NCBI RefSeq assembly: GCF_900104725.1
Contig: NZ_LT629758.1
Span: forward strand, 7,402,001 to 7,466,000
Source: Actinoplanes derwentensis
GTDB lineage: Bacteria; Actinomycetota; Actinomycetes; Mycobacteriales; Micromonosporaceae
Direction of reading: 5' to 3'
Length of the DNA stretch: 64,000 nucleotides
Shown: in pieces, positions 43,489 to 51,622 of the stretch
How positions within the stretch are numbered: position 1 is the first letter of the stretch
Layout of the letters: every line of letters begins with the position of its first letter
Made by a program: the position numbers and the translations under genes
Notes under the pieces: generated by a model
Database searches by the model: none
Seen by the model: only the letters and a program-made list of their open reading frames with translations
Told to the model about the DNA's origin: nothing

Positions 43489-45633
43489 TCAGACGTCTTG
43501 CTTGAGCGAGCGGAGCAGAACGGTGGCCACGTCGACCACTTCGACCTCGTCCTGCTTACCCTTTCCGGTCACGCCGTCACCGATCATCGTGTAGCAGAAC
43601 GGGCAGCCCACGGCGATCGTCTTCGCACCGGTGGCCAGGGCCTCCTCGGTACGTTCGACGTTGATCCGCTTGCCGATCTTCTCCTCCATCCACATCCGGG
43701 CGCCACCGGCACCGCAGCAGAAGGAACGCTCCTGGTTACGCGGCATCTCGACGAGGTTCGCCGCTTCACCGAGAACCTCGCGAGGCGCGTCGAAGACCCG
43801 GTTGTGCCGGCCCAGGTAGCAGGGGTCGTGGTAGGTGACGTCGCCCTCGATCGGCTGGACCGGGGTGAGCTTGCCCTCCTTGACCAGGTGTGCCAGCAGC
43901 TGGGTGTGGTGGACCACCTCGACCTTGAGTCCGAGCTGCTCGTACTCGTTGCCGAGGGTGTTGAAGCAGTGCGGGCAGGTGGCGACGATCCGCTTCACCT
44001 TCTGGTCGCCGAACGCCTCGGTCAGCGTCTCCACGTTCTGCTGGGCCAGCATCTGGAAGATGAACTCGTTGCCGATCCGCCGCGCCGGGTCACCGGTGCA
44101 GGTCTCGCCCTCACCGAGGATCGCGTAGTTGACCCCGGCCTCGTGCAGCAGCGTGGCCACCGCGCGGGTGGTCTTCTTGGCCCGGTCCTCGAACGCACCG
44201 GCGCAGCCGACCCAGAAGAGGTAATCGAATTCGGTCTCGCCGACCCGGGGCACCTCGAAGTCCAGACCCTTGGTCCAGTCCTCCCGGGTGTTCTGCGGCG
44301 CGCCCCACGGGTTGCCCTTGTTCTCCAGGTTGCGCAGCATCACGCCGGCCTCGGAGGGGAAACTCGACTCGATCAGCACCTGGTAGCGACGCATGTCGAC
44401 GATGTGGTCGATGTGCTCGATGTCGACCGGGCACTGCTCGACGCAGGCGCCACAGGTGGTGCAGGACCAGAGCACGTCCGGGTCGATGATGCCGTTCTCG
44501 TCGACGCCGCCGATCAGCGGGCGGTTGCCCTCGGCGAGCGCGAGGACGTCCATGTGCGCGAGCTGGGCCTCGGTGGCCTTCTCCTCGCCCATCAGGTCCT
44601 TGCCGCCTCCGGCGAGAAGATAAGGAGCTTTGGCGTACGCATTGTCGCGCAGCGAAAGGATCATCAGCTTCGGTGAGAGCGGCTTGGCCGTGTTCCACGC
44701 CGGGCACTGCGACTGGCAGCGGCCGCACTCGGTGCAGGTGGAGAAGTCGAGCAGCCCCTTCCAGGTGAACTGTTCGACCTGACTGACGCCGAACTGGTCC
44801 TTCTCCGGGTCGGCTTCCTCGAAGTCGAGCGGCTTGCCGTTGCTCATCATCGGCTTGAGCGCGCCGAGACCGGAACCGGCCGGCTTCTCCGGGCTGGTCT
44901 TGAAGTAGATGTTGAAGAACGCCAGGAAGCGGTGCCAGGCGACACCCATCGTCGGGTTCAGCGAGATGGTGATCAGCCAGCTCATCGAGATCAGGATCTT
45001 GATGAGCGCCATCCAGGTGGCGCCGTCCTCCCAGGCCGGCAACGCGGAGCCGATGGCGTGGCTGAGCGGGGTGGCCCAGAGCGGGTACTCGAAGTGGTCG
45101 GTGGCGACCTTGAAGCCCCGGATCAGGAACCCGAAGATCAGGACGCCGACGATGATCGCCTCGACGAAGTACGCCTGCCACATGGTCGAGCCGAGGAACC
45201 TGCTCCGTTTCACGGCGCCCGGCTTCTGCCGCTGGCGGACGAAGACCAGGTAGAGGATGCCGACCGTGCCGAGGATCCCGATCCACTCGGTGACCAGGCC
45301 GAAGACCACCCAGTGCCCGATGATCGGCAAGCCCAGTTTCGGGCTCACCACCTCGAAGTAGGCCTCCAGCACCAGCGACGACAGGATGACGAACGAGACC
45401 ATCACCAACCAGTGGGCCGCGCCGATCGCGCTCCACTTGAGCATCCTGGTGTGACCGACGGTCTCCACCAGCATGGTCTTGGTGCGGGTCTTCGGGTCGG
45501 TGAACCGGGCCGGGTCCGGCTGGCCCTGGCGGATCACCGCGGTGATGGTCATCACGGCGCGGACCGCCAGGTAAACGGCCACCACCGTGATTACCCCCGC
45601 TAAGGCGGTGGCGACTATCTGCGCGTAGCCCAT
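43489..45633 (-). CDS. etfD: EtfD-like membrane Fe-S oxidoreductase (ETF:quinone electron transfer)
   Basis: A 714-residue protein from the ATG of MGYAQIVATALAG, with GAGGAGG upstream. The N-terminal part has about six membrane helices of the NarI-like heme-b type. Two 4Fe-4S ferredoxin clusters follow (CTECGRCQSQCP, CTTCGACVEQCP). Two CCG (HdrD/GlpC-like) domains follow, seen in CPHCFNTLGNEY and CYLGRHN with FCCGAGG. The layout and sequence match mycobacterial Rv0338c (EtfD), which reoxidises ETF during beta-oxidation and delivers electrons to the quinone pool. It links functionally to the FadE5-type enzyme at 29.6 kb. Monocistronic, with a palindromic operator in the promoter. Confidence 0.92.
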   Translation of the reverse strand: MGYAQIVATALAGVITVVAVYLAVRAVMTITAVIRQGQPDPARFTDPKTRTKTMLVETVGHTRMLKWSAIGAAHWLVMVSFVILSSLVLEAYFEVVSPKLGLPIIGHWVVFGLVTEWIGILGTVGILYLVFVRQRQKPGAVKRSRFLGSTMWQAYFVEAIIVGVLIFGFLIRGFKVATDHFEYPLWATPLSHAIGSALPAWEDGATWMALIKILISMSWLITISLNPTMGVAWHRFLAFFNIYFKTSPEKPAGSGLGALKPMMSNGKPLDFEEADPEKDQFGVSQVEQFTWKGLLDFSTCTECGRCQSQCPAWNTAKPLSPKLMILSLRDNAYAKAPYLLAGGGKDLMGEEKATEAQLAHMDVLALAEGNRPLIGGVDENGIIDPDVLWSCTTCGACVEQCPVDIEHIDHIVDMRRYQVLIESSFPSEAGVMLRNLENKGNPWGAPQNTREDWTKGLDFEVPRVGETEFDYLFWVGCAGAFEDRAKKTTRAVATLLHEAGVNYAILGEGETCTGDPARRIGNEFIFQMLAQQNVETLTEAFGDQKVKRIVATCPHCFNTLGNEYEQLGLKVEVVHHTQLLAHLVKEGKLTPVQPIEGDVTYHDPCYLGRHNRVFDAPREVLGEAANLVEMPRNQERSFCCGAGGARMWMEEKIGKRINVERTEEALATGAKTIAVGCPFCYTMIGDGVTGKGKQDEVEVVDVATVLLRSLKQDV

Positions 45634-45673
45634 CTGCGTTGTGCCTCCTCGGTCGGCGGTGCGCCAACCCATG

Positions 45674-45687
45674 TTACTCATGAGTAA
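45674..45687. promoter_or_regulatory. TTAC-N6-GTAA palindrome in the etfD promoter
   Basis: TTACTCATGAGTAA, a perfect 14-bp palindrome, 41-54 bp before the ATG. On the minus strand TTGCCC precedes TAACAT by 16 bp, with the palindrome inside the spacer and touching the -10. The outer arms equal those of the operators before the acyl-CoA dehydrogenase gene. Confidence 0.6.
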
Positions 45688-45778
45688 TAGACGGGCAAGC
45701 GCCCCACGCCGAAAGCGCACCCCATGTAGAGCCGGGGTGCGCTAATTTTCGGAGATTTTCACGTGTACGCGGGGCGTT

Positions 45779-46042
45779 TCAGCGCCAGCGCGACAACAAC
45801 CCCAGAGACGCGACCATGCAGCCGAAGCCCACCGCCAGGTTCCAGTAACGCCAGCTCTCCACCGGCCACTGCTGGGACGAAAGGTAGTAGACGACCAACC
45901 AAGCGATCCCGATGACGATCAGCGACACCGCGGTGACCGGCAGCCAGAGCGGACTCGGCTTGTTGGACGCACCCTTGACCGCCGGGCTGATGTCCGACGG
46001 CGGGGTGTAGACCTTCTTCTTGCGAACCTGAGACTTCGGCAC
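45779..46042 (-). CDS. crgA: Cell division protein CrgA
   Basis: An 87-residue protein with GTG start (VPKSQVRKKKVYTPP). It has two membrane helices (about 33-53 and 62-84) separated by a short loop with the family tryptophans (QQWPVESWRYWN). CrgA coordinates FtsZ and peptidoglycan synthases at the septum in mycobacteria and Streptomyces. Its position next to the DUF881-sortase-trpG-pknB block is the conserved actinobacterial arrangement. A longer in-frame ATG start is less likely, as it adds a Cys-rich unrelated stretch. Confidence 0.95.
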   Translation of the reverse strand: MPKSQVRKKKVYTPPSDISPAVKGASNKPSPLWLPVTAVSLIVIGIAWLVVYYLSSQQWPVESWRYWNLAVGFGCMVASLGLLSRWR

Positions 46043-46216
46043 GGTCTTCTCCTGAGGGCAACAAGTGGTGAACAACCCACCGCTGAGCGGCTCCGGAAGT
46101 CCCGAATGCTGCCCGTGGCGAATACTGTTCGCCCGCTAGCGTAGTCAAGGCGGTACGCAGACAGGCACCCGCCGGGGAGAGAAAATACCCCGAGCGTCTG
46201 TTCTCGAGGGGGCTGA

Positions 46217-47005
46217 GTGGCTTTTTTAAGGGGCGGCGACGTTGTTCTTCGGCGTGTCGCACGCGTTCTGCGGCCGCCGCACGACACCCGGCGATCGGTC
46301 TGGTCGGCCGGGGTTCCGCTGATCGCGCTCGCTGCCGGGCTGCTGTTCACCACGTCAGCGACCACGGCGGACGGTACGACCCTGCGTGACGACCGGCGCC
46401 CGCAGTTGACCCAGTTGATCGCCGAGAAACGTAAACGCCTGGCGGTCAGCGAGCACCAGGCCGCCGATCTGCTGACCGAGGTGGACCGGGAGACGACACG
46501 TCTGGCCGAACTGGACCCGCCGGCCCAGAGTCAGGCCAACGCGCTGCGCCGGTCCGCGGGCTTCTCGAAACTCACCGGTCCGGGGGTGACCGTCACTCTC
46601 AACGACTCACCCAGACGTGGCTCGGATTTCATCGACAACGCTCCGGACAATGACGACCTGGTGGTGCATCAGGGTGACGTTCAGGCCGTGGTGAACGCAC
46701 TCTGGGCTGGTGGAGCCGAAGCCATGACGATCATGGATGTCCGGGTGATCTCCACGAGCGCGGTACGCTGTGTCGGCAATACCCTGCTCCTGCACGGTCA
46801 AGTCTTCTCACCCCCCTTCAAGATCACCGCGATCGGCGAACCCACAGCCATGAGTCGTGCGTTGGAGTCGGCAGAGGGAGTCAGGCAGTTCCGGGAAGCC
46901 GTGACCGACTTCGGGCTCGGTTACACGGAAAAGGTGGAGAAGAACGTGACAGTGCAGGCGTACGACGGATCGACCGACCTCCGTTCGGCGCAGGCAGCCC
47001 AGTGA
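46217..47005 (+). CDS. DUF881-family membrane protein
   Basis: A 262-residue protein with GTG start. One N-terminal membrane helix lies at about 33-52 (AGVPLIALAAGLLFTTSA). A coiled-coil segment follows (QLIAEKRKRLAVSEHQAADL) and then the DUF881/YlxW-like domain (LTGPGVTVTLNDSPRR, VVNALWAGGAEAMTIMDVRVI). Its precise role is unknown. It is conserved beside crgA and sortase E and probably acts in the envelope. The stop overlaps the next start (GTGA). Confidence 0.88.
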   Translation: MAFLRGGDVVLRRVARVLRPPHDTRRSVWSAGVPLIALAAGLLFTTSATTADGTTLRDDRRPQLTQLIAEKRKRLAVSEHQAADLLTEVDRETTRLAELDPPAQSQANALRRSAGFSKLTGPGVTVTLNDSPRRGSDFIDNAPDNDDLVVHQGDVQAVVNALWAGGAEAMTIMDVRVISTSAVRCVGNTLLLHGQVFSPPFKITAIGEPTAMSRALESAEGVRQFREAVTDFGLGYTEKVEKNVTVQAYDGSTDLRSAQAAQ

Positions 47006-48165
47006 CGGCCCCGTCCGGCTCGGGCCGCCACCGCGCCCCGGACAGCGACGCGCTGACCGCCCAGACCGCCTACATCCCGCGTCTGACCGACGCGTCCCCT
47101 GACGGCGTCCCCGGCGGGCCGCTCACCCCCGCGACCGGCCTCGGCAGCAACGCCGATCCCGGATCGAGCCAACACCCCGCCGGGCCGAACCAGCACTCTG
47201 CAGCGTTGAGCCAGCACACCGCCGGGTTGAGCCCGCACCCCGCCGGGCCGGGCCAACAGCCCGCAGGGTCGAACCAGCACCCCGCCGGACAGCAGGCCCC
47301 CGTAGCGAACCTGAGCGCCCCGATCACTGCTGCGCACCACTCGGGTACGGATCAGCGAGCCGCGCCGCCCAGCGAGCCGCTGAGCCCCGCTTACGGCGGC
47401 TCCACGACGGCGTGGGCTCCGGCCGGCGACCAGAAGCCCGCGTGGGCCCAGCCCACCAGTCCCGTGTGGGCCACGCCGGGACCCGCGGCCGCGCAGCCCC
47501 CGATCGCGCAGCCCTCGATCGCGCAGCCCTCGATCGCGCAGCCCTCGATCGCGCAGCCCCCGATCGCGCAGCCCCCGATCGCGCAGCCCACGGCCGCGCA
47601 GCCTCAAATCTCACAGCCCTCGGTCATGCAGCACCCGGTGCAGGCTCAATTGGCGCATGCCCCGGCCATGCAGCCCTCAGTGCAGCCTCCGCTAGCGCAG
47701 CCCTCAGCCGCGCATCACCTGGCCACGCAGCTTCTGGCCACACTGCCGGCCACCGCGCAGCCCCAGGCTGCGCAACCCCAGAGCGCGCAGCCCCAGCCCC
47801 AGCCGCAGCCCGCGCAGGCAACACCGGCTGTCCCGGCCTGGGCGGCTGAACCGAACCGGGATCCGAGCCCCACCACGATCATCCGGACCATCGACGCCCC
47901 GACCGGCATCCTGCCCACCCTGCCCGCCGCCGACCCGGCCAGAAAGGCCACGCCGGGAAGCGCCGCCCAGGCCGCTCGGGAGGCGGCCGGTCCCGACGCC
48001 GTCCTAGGCGCGGCGCCGGTCGCCCCCGCCGCCCGGGCGCCCGCCCGGTCGCTCCGCCCGAGCCGGACACCGACGAAGCGGAGCCGGGCAAACGTGGCGA
48101 GCGCGTGGTCAAGCTGCGGCCGGAGCAGACCGACGAGGGTTACAAGAGCGTCTACTCCGAGCTGA
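47002..48165 (+). CDS. Pro/Gln/Ala-rich segment, probably the N-terminal part of the sortase gene in a shifted frame
   Basis: The frame has a GTG start overlapping the DUF881 stop (GTGA). Its first residues ([21 protein letters not shown]) resemble the start of Micromonosporaceae class E sortases. Residues about 50-300 are low-complexity Pro/Gln/Ala/His, including six IAQP(S/P) repeats. After about 48050 the codons change to an unnatural Ser/Arg-rich translation. In the -1 frame the same DNA reads [20 protein letters not shown] and enters the sortase. So the natural product is probably one protein broken by a -1 shift between about 48010 and 48060, through a real mutation, sequence error or recoding. 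Confidence 0.6.
   Translation: MTAPSGSGRHRAPDSDALTAQTAYIPRLTDASPDGVPGGPLTPATGLGSNADPGSSQHPAGPNQHSAALSQHTAGLSPHPAGPGQQPAGSNQHPAGQQAPVANLSAPITAAHHSGTDQRAAPPSEPLSPAYGGSTTAWAPAGDQKPAWAQPTSPVWATPGPAAAQPPIAQPSIAQPSIAQPSIAQPPIAQPPIAQPTAAQPQISQPSVMQHPVQAQLAHAPAMQPSVQPPLAQPSAAHHLATQLLATLPATAQPQAAQPQSAQPQPQPQPAQATPAVPAWAAEPNRDPSPTTIIRTIDAPTGILPTLPAADPARKATPGSAAQAAREAAGPDAVLGAAPVAPAARAPARSLRPSRTPTKRSRANVASAWSSCGRSRPTRVTRASTPS
47502..47590. repeat. Six tandem 15-bp repeats encoding IAQP(S/P)
   Basis: Units of GATCGCGCAGCCC plus two bases begin at 47502, 47517, 47532, 47547, 47562 and 47577. They differ by a single C/T, so this is a potential length-variable locus. Confidence 0.85.
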
Positions 48166-48857
48166 CCCGCCCGACCATCGGCTCCCGGCTGCGCACCGGC
48201 ATTCGCACCTCCGGCGAGCTGATGATCACTTTCGGTCTGGTGGTGCTGCTCTTCGCGGGCTACCAGGTCTTCGGCAACTCGGCCGCGGTCGACGCCGAGC
48301 AGGATCATCTCGGCTCCGAACTGGACCAGGCCTGGGCCGACCCGAGCCCGGCAGCGACCGCCCCGACCAAGAAGGGCCCGGCCGCGCCCGGCGCCGACCT
48401 GGTCGGCCGCCTCTACATCCCGAAGCTGGACAAGAAGTGGGTGGTCGTCGACGGCGTCACGCCCGACGACATCCGCTACGCCCCGGGCCACTACCCGGAC
48501 ACCGCGAAGCCCGGCCAGATCGGCAACTTCTCGGTCGCCGGCCACCGGGTCCGGAAGATCTTCTGGCGGCTGGACGAGCTCAAGGACGGCGACGTCATCG
48601 GCGTCGAGACCCGCGACAGCTGGTACGTCTACCACGTCTACCAGCAGGAAGTCGTGAAGCCGTATCAGGTCGAGGTGGTCGCCGCGGTCCCCGGCAAGCC
48701 CAAGGCCAAGCCCACCAAAGCGGTGCTCACCCTGACCACCTGCAACCCGAAGTTCAACAACTACGAGCGTCTGATCATCCACGCCGAGCTGGTCGAGACG
48801 GTCCCGCGGGACCAGACCAAGGCGGATGCCGGCATGCCGGCCGAGATGAAGGCGTGA
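48105..48857 (+). CDS. Class E sortase
   Basis: A 250-residue sortase domain read from GTG ([20 protein letters not shown]). One membrane helix lies at about 38-56 ([17 protein letters not shown]). The catalytic histidine H147 is in SVAGHRV, the cysteine C213 in TLTTC, and the arginine R222 in NNYERLI. Class E sortases attach LAXTG-type proteins to peptidoglycan or assemble pili. The family usually carries a long disordered cytoplasmic N-terminus; here that part lies in another frame (47002-48165). The GTG start gives a complete domain, so a shorter functional protein is possible. Confidence 0.9.
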   Translation: MVKLRPEQTDEGYKSVYSELTRPTIGSRLRTGIRTSGELMITFGLVVLLFAGYQVFGNSAAVDAEQDHLGSELDQAWADPSPAATAPTKKGPAAPGADLVGRLYIPKLDKKWVVVDGVTPDDIRYAPGHYPDTAKPGQIGNFSVAGHRVRKIFWRLDELKDGDVIGVETRDSWYVYHVYQQEVVKPYQVEVVAAVPGKPKAKPTKAVLTLTTCNPKFNNYERLIIHAELVETVPRDQTKADAGMPAEMKA

Positions 48858-48861
48858 CCGG

Positions 48862-49125
48862 ATGTACGCGTGGATCTGGCGCAAGTTGCCGGGCGGTCTC
48901 TGGGGGAAGGTGACCTGCTCGCTCGTACTGCTCACGGCCATCGGCTCGCTGCTGTGGTACGTCGTCTTCCCGTGGGCCACTCCGTTCCTGCCGTTCGACG
49001 ACGTCCAGGTCGAGGCCGGCACCGGACAGGACGCCGACACCACCATCCCCGGCGACGAGGGTCCCGACGAAGACCTTCCTTACAGCACCGAATCCAATCA
49101 GCCGAACCCCTTCTCCAGCAGGTGA
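48862..49125 (+). CDS. Small single-pass membrane protein (87 aa)
   Basis: An 87-residue protein starting MYAWIWRKLPGG, with one helix at about 16-36 (VTCSLVLLTAIGSLLWYVVFPW) and a conserved FPWATPFLPFDDVQV stretch. An acidic, disordered outer tail follows. It is widely found between sortase E and trpG in actinobacteria but has no assigned function. It lies 4 bp after the sortase stop and is probably co-transcribed. Confidence 0.8.
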   Translation: MYAWIWRKLPGGLWGKVTCSLVLLTAIGSLLWYVVFPWATPFLPFDDVQVEAGTGQDADTTIPGDEGPDEDLPYSTESNQPNPFSSR

Positions 49126-49129
49126 CGAC

Positions 49130-49780
49130 GTGCGCGTTCTGGTGATCGACAACTACGACTCATTCGTGTTCAACCTGGTCCAGTACCTCGGCCAGCTCGG
49201 CGCGGAGTGCGAGGTCCGGCGCAACGACGAGATCACCGTGGACGAGGTCGGCGGCTTCGGCGCGGCGGGCATTCTGCTGTCGCCGGGTCCGGGCGAGCCG
49301 ACCCGAGCCGGGATCATGATGGATGTGATCAAGGCGTACGCCGGAAAGCTCCCGATGTTCGGTGTCTGCCTGGGTCACCAGGCGATCGGAGCGGCCTTCG
49401 GAGCCACCGTGAACCGAGCTCCGGAACTGCTGCACGGCAAGACCTCCGAGGTGCACCACAAGGGCACCGGCGTACTGGCCGGGCTGCCCGACCCGTTCAC
49501 CGCGACCCGCTACCACTCGCTCGCCGTGGTGCCGGAGACGCTGCCCGCCGAGATCGAGGTGACCGGCACCACCGAATCCGGCGTGGTCATGGCGATGCGG
49601 CACCGGACGCTCCCGATCGAGGGCGTCCAGTTCCACCCCGAGTCGGTACTGACCGAAGGCGGACACACCATGCTGGCGAACTGGCTGGCGTCGTGCGGTC
49701 TCCCGTCCGCCCTGGAGAAGGCCCCGGCTCTCGCCGCCGAGGTGGAGATCCGCCGCCGCTCGGCTTTCGCCACCGCGTGA
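49130..49780 (+). CDS. trpG: Anthranilate/aminodeoxychorismate synthase glutamine amidotransferase
   Basis: A 216-residue class I amidotransferase with GTG start. The catalytic triad is C80 (GVCLGHQAIG), H169 and E171 (FHPESVLTEGG). The N-terminal VLVIDNYDSFVFNLVQYLG and SPGPGEPTRAG complete the TrpG/PabA signature. It supplies ammonia for anthranilate or 4-amino-4-deoxychorismate synthesis; the two uses cannot be separated by sequence, and no trpE/pabB is adjacent. In mycobacteria the same gene lies beside pknB and is called trpG. Confidence 0.93.
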   Translation: MRVLVIDNYDSFVFNLVQYLGQLGAECEVRRNDEITVDEVGGFGAAGILLSPGPGEPTRAGIMMDVIKAYAGKLPMFGVCLGHQAIGAAFGATVNRAPELLHGKTSEVHHKGTGVLAGLPDPFTATRYHSLAVVPETLPAEIEVTGTTESGVVMAMRHRTLPIEGVQFHPESVLTEGGHTMLANWLASCGLPSALEKAPALAAEVEIRRRSAFATA

Positions 49781-49790
49781 ACGCATGAAA

Positions 49791-49820
49791 AAGGCCGGTG
49801 CCCCGACGGGCACCGGCCTT
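49791..49820. terminator. Bidirectional intrinsic terminator between trpG and pknB
   Basis: AAGGCCGGTGCCC (49791-49803) and its complement (49808-49820) form a perfect 13-bp stem with a 4-nt loop, flanked by an A-run on the left and T residues on the right. It ends both the trpG-side and the pknB-side transcripts. Confidence 0.88.
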
Positions 49821-49834
49821 CACTGTTTCGGTGG

Positions 49835-51622
49835 TCAGGGGTTCTCTTCCCCGCCGCCCTCGCCGTCGCCGGTTCCGGTCGACTCCGAGGTGCTCGGGTC
49901 CGGGTTGGGCTGTTGCTCCTCGATGACCTGGATGGTCACCGTGCTGCCCTTCTTGACCTTCTTGTCCTTCACCGGGCTCTGATCCAGAACCGTGCCCGGC
50001 TCACCGTCGGCCTGCACCAGCACGACGTTGGCGATCAGACCACGCTCGTTGAGCACTGCCTCCGCCGCCGATTGGGACCGGCCCTTGAGATCCGGCACCT
50101 CGACCAGGTTGTTGTTCGAGTACCGGACGGTGATCGTGGTGCCGGGCGGCACCTTCTCACCCGCGCTCTCGACTTCGATGACCTGGTTCTTGGGCTGGAT
50201 ACTGTCGACCTCGCGAGGGTCCACCTTGAGACCGAGGCCCTCCAGCGTCGCCTTGACGGCGTTGAAACTGCCGCCCCTCAGGTCGCTGGGGACCGGGACC
50301 TCTTCCGGCTTGGTGCAGATCGTGTAGGTGACCGGGTCGGTGAGCTGCACGGTCGCGCCCTGATCGGGGTTCTGCTTGCTGACCGTGTTGTTGCAGTCCT
50401 CGCCGGTCTCCGGGTCCGTCGCGTTGAAGTTGGTGAACTTCAGCCGCGTCAACTCGGCCACCGCGTCCTTGTTCGACAGGCCTTCCAGTTTGGGCATCGC
50501 CACCGGGACCGGCTCGTTGGCGGTGTTGGTCCCGGAGTCGGCCTTGCGGTTCATCGCCAGGGCCACGCCCAGAACCACCACGACGAGCACCGCCAGGCCA
50601 GCCACCACGGCCATCACCCACGAGGACCGGCTCTCCGGCTTCTGCTGGACGCCACCGGGATAGCCGCCCTGGACCGGGCGCTGCATGGTGGTGGCGCCCT
50701 GCGGCTGCCACTGTTGCGGGCCGCCGTTCAGCGCCATCGTCTCGGCCTGGCTCATCACCGGGGTGGCCATGACCGGGCGCCCGGAGACGGCACGCAACGC
50801 GTCGGCGCGCATCTCCTGGGCGCTCTGGTAACGGTTGAGCGGGTTCTTCGAGAGCGCCTTCAACGCCATCGCGTCGATCTCCGGCGGCAGGTCGCGGACG
50901 ATCGAGCTCGGCGGTTTCGGCTCCTCCCGAACGTGCTGGTAGGCGACGCTGACCGGGCTGTCACCGACGAACGGCGGATGCCCGACGACCAGTTCGAAGA
51001 GGACACAACCGGCCGCGTACACATCGGAGCGGGCGTCGACCGACTCGCCGCGGGCCTGCTCGGGGGAGAGATATTGTGCGGTGCCGATGACCGCGCTGGT
51101 CTGGGTCATCGTGGTGGCACCGCTGGCCAGGGCCCGGGCGATGCCGAAGTCCATCACCTTGACCTGGCCGCTCTGCGTGATCATCACGTTGCCGGGCTTG
51201 ATGTCCCGGTGGATGATCCCGTGCCGGTGGCTGAACTCCAGAGCCGCGCAGATATCAGCGATGATCTCCAGCGCCCGGCGTGGCTGCAGACGCTGCTCCT
51301 GGGCGAGAAGCTCCTTGAGGGTCTGCCCGTTGACGAACTCCATCACGATGAACGGATGTTTCTCGCCGGCGGCCGAGATCTCCTCGCCGGTGTCGTAGAC
51401 GGCGACGATCGCGGGGTGGTTCAGCGCCGCGGAGTTCTGCGCCTCGCGACGGAACCGCTCCTGGAAGGTGGCGTCACGGGCCAGATCGGTGCGCAGCATC
51501 TTGATCGCAACGTCCCGGCCCAGGCGCAGATCACGACCCTTGTGCACCTCTGCCATGCCGCCGTAGCCGAGCAGCTCGCCGACCTGATACCTGCCACCGA
51601 GCAGGCGGGCCTGAGCCGTCAT
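49835..51622 (-). CDS. pknB: Serine/threonine kinase PknB with PASTA domains
   Basis: A 595-residue transmembrane kinase. The kinase domain spans about residues 11-272: ATP lysine K41, HRD at 138-140 and DFG at 158-160. A juxtamembrane stretch leads to one helix (about 336-358, WVMAVVAGLAVLVVVVLG). Three outer PASTA units follow (about 372-437, 440-507, 509-573), then an acidic Gly-rich tail. PASTA domains sense muropeptides or lipid II. PknB controls cell-wall synthesis, division and MviN/Wag31-type targets. It is the last gene of the fhaA-to-pknB operon, with a 4-bp overlap with pknA. Mycobacterial PknB has four PASTA units. Confidence 0.96.
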   Translation of the reverse strand: MTAQARLLGGRYQVGELLGYGGMAEVHKGRDLRLGRDVAIKMLRTDLARDATFQERFRREAQNSAALNHPAIVAVYDTGEEISAAGEKHPFIVMEFVNGQTLKELLAQEQRLQPRRALEIIADICAALEFSHRHGIIHRDIKPGNVMITQSGQVKVMDFGIARALASGATTMTQTSAVIGTAQYLSPEQARGESVDARSDVYAAGCVLFELVVGHPPFVGDSPVSVAYQHVREEPKPPSSIVRDLPPEIDAMALKALSKNPLNRYQSAQEMRADALRAVSGRPVMATPVMSQAETMALNGGPQQWQPQGATTMQRPVQGGYPGGVQQKPESRSSWVMAVVAGLAVLVVVVLGVALAMNRKADSGTNTANEPVPVAMPKLEGLSNKDAVAELTRLKFTNFNATDPETGEDCNNTVSKQNPDQGATVQLTDPVTYTICTKPEEVPVPSDLRGGSFNAVKATLEGLGLKVDPREVDSIQPKNQVIEVESAGEKVPPGTTITVRYSNNNLVEVPDLKGRSQSAAEAVLNERGLIANVVLVQADGEPGTVLDQSPVKDKKVKKGSTVTIQVIEEQQPNPDPSTSESTGTGDGEGGGEENP

